5,294 nucleotides of DNA, from NCBI GenBank assembly GCA_028290245.1, contig JAQGKG010000147.1, forward strand, positions 1-5,294, in the 5' to 3' direction. Shown here piece by piece: positions 4,866 through 5,294 of this stretch. This DNA is from Devosia sp. (GTDB lineage Bacteria; Pseudomonadota; Alphaproteobacteria; Rhizobiales; Devosiaceae). Positions within the stretch are counted from its first letter, which is position 1; each line of letters starts with the position of its first letter. A program made the position numbers and the translations under genes. The notes beneath the pieces were generated by a model. It did no database searches and was not told the origin of the DNA. It saw only the letters and a program-made list of their open reading frames with translations.

Positions 4866-5009
4866 ATGCACAAAAAGCAAAATCTCCCGCACAAGATCTG
4901 CGTTACCTGCGGCCGCCCCTTCGATTGGCGAAAAAAGTGGGCGCGGGTTTGGGATGAGATAAAATACTGCTCCGACCGATGCCGTCGTACGGCCAAGGAA
5001 AAACCCTAG
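4866..5009 (+). CDS. DUF2256 zinc-ribbon mini-protein (47 aa)
   Basis: This is a small basic protein, complete at 47 residues, which is normal for the family. It reads LPHKICVTCGRPF, then WRKKWARVWDEIKYCSDRCRR. The pairs Cys12-x2-Cys15 and Cys35-x3-Cys39 should bind one zinc. The WRKKW and VW-E-KYCS-RCR pattern is characteristic of DUF2256. Function is unknown; elsewhere members often sit near photolyase or cryptochrome genes, which are not seen here. AGGA (4853-4856) is 9 nt before the ATG. It probably shares a transcript with the receiver gene. Its stop TAG (5007-5009) overlaps the stop of the convergent sigma factor gene within the single tetramer CTAG. Confidence 0.88.
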   Translation: MHKKQNLPHKICVTCGRPFDWRKKWARVWDEIKYCSDRCRRTAKEKP

Positions 5010-5024
5010 GCGGTCGTTTTTTCC
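4997..5024. terminator. Possible weak bidirectional terminator across the convergent stops
   Basis: GGAAAAA (4997-5003) is complementary to TTTTTCC (5018-5024) across a 14-nt loop that contains both stop codons. A T6 run (5017-5022) reads on the plus strand and an A5 run (T5 on the minus strand) on the left. The stem is A/T-rich and weak, but it is the only candidate terminator between the two converging genes. Confidence 0.25.
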
Positions 5025-5294
5025 GCAGCGCGCCCAAGCAGATAGGCCTTCTCACGCTCGTTGCGCGTTAGCTCGGCCGCCTTGCGGAACTCCAGCATGG
5101 CTTCAGTATGCCGACCCAGCTTGGCCAACATGTCGCCGCGCACGCCATAGAGCAGATGGTAGTTTTGCAGCGCCGGGCTGTCCTTGATGGTATCGATTAG
5201 CGCTAACGCGGCGCCAGGACCTTCGGCCATTGAAATCGCCACCGCACGATTGAGTTCGATGACCGGCGATGGCGTCACTTGCGCCAGCACAGCA
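5006..5294 (-). CDS. ECF42-type RNA polymerase sigma factor, C-terminal part (5' end outside window)
   Basis: Only the last 95 or so residues are present; the frame stays open to the window edge, and the GTG at 5290 is internal, not a start. The segment TPSPVIELNRAVAISMAEGPGAALALID, then YHLLYGVRGDMLAKLGRHTEAMLEFRKAAELTRNEREKAYLLGRA, is the TPR-like C-terminal extension typical of ECF42 (DUF6596-containing) sigma factors, which are about 400 residues long. The sigma2 and sigma4 DNA- and core-binding domains lie to the right, beyond the window. In this family the extension is considered part of the control of sigma activity, and genes for small DGPF/YCII-type proteins commonly lie next to the sigma gene; none is visible here. 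Assignment to the family is strong from the TPSPV-LNRAVA and YHLL motifs. Confidence 0.88.
   Translation of the reverse strand, partial: AVLAQVTPSPVIELNRAVAISMAEGPGAALALIDTIKDSPALQNYHLLYGVRGDMLAKLGRHTEAMLEFRKAAELTRNEREKAYLLGRAAEKTTA

Noticed and set aside
1..5294. tRNA, rRNA, CRISPR array, insertion sequence or phage genes
   Set aside because: No cloverleaf, rRNA-like conserved stretch, regularly spaced direct repeats, transposase or integrase reading frame was seen on either strand.

Overview
The window reads as chromosomal DNA of a GC-rich alphaproteobacterium, most likely a Hyphomicrobiales (Rhizobiales) member of Devosia-like type. The reasons are a recognisable chpT (the cell-cycle histidine phosphotransferase restricted to Alphaproteobacteria), a DUF1134/EipA envelope protein, an alphaproteobacterial UvrD-like helicase and GC-rich palindromic intergenic repeats. 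The genus is a guess from protein style; the class is well supported.

Layout. Positions 1-1875 (+) hold most of a UvrD/Rep-type helicase gene that enters from the left and is broken by one extra A in an A5 run at 1063-1067. Its stop lies 3 bp from the stop of a small convergent DUF2188-like gene (1879-2097, -). Positions 2098-2404 contain no gene; they hold three related copies of a palindromic, G-rich repeat in +/-/+ orientation, and the first copy contains a canonical G-quadruplex motif. eipA (2405-2974, -) and a secreted YHS-domain gene (3081-3578, +) diverge from a 106-bp region that contains a dyad. A weak A/T-rich terminator hairpin overlaps the YHS stop. chpT (3679-4371, +) follows, then a stand-alone CheY-like receiver (4471-4839, +) and a 47-residue DUF2256 zinc-ribbon gene (4866-5009, +). 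The window ends inside the 3' part of an ECF42-type sigma factor gene (5006-5294, -), whose stop codon overlaps the DUF2256 stop within one CTAG.

How the genes work together. The coherent theme is the CckA-ChpT-CtrA cell-cycle/envelope module. ChpT passes phosphate from CckA to CtrA and CpdR, and in Brucella eipA is reported to be activated by CtrA. Here eipA and chpT are separated by one secreted YHS protein, and a near-match to the CtrA box (3094-3112) lies inside the 5' end of the YHS gene. The receiver just downstream of chpT is a plausible extra phosphate acceptor, but nothing in the sequence proves this. I do not see a clearly new multi-gene system. The items most worth a second look are the helicase frameshift, the repeat cluster with its G4 motif, the dyad and CtrA-like site, and the chpT-receiver pairing.
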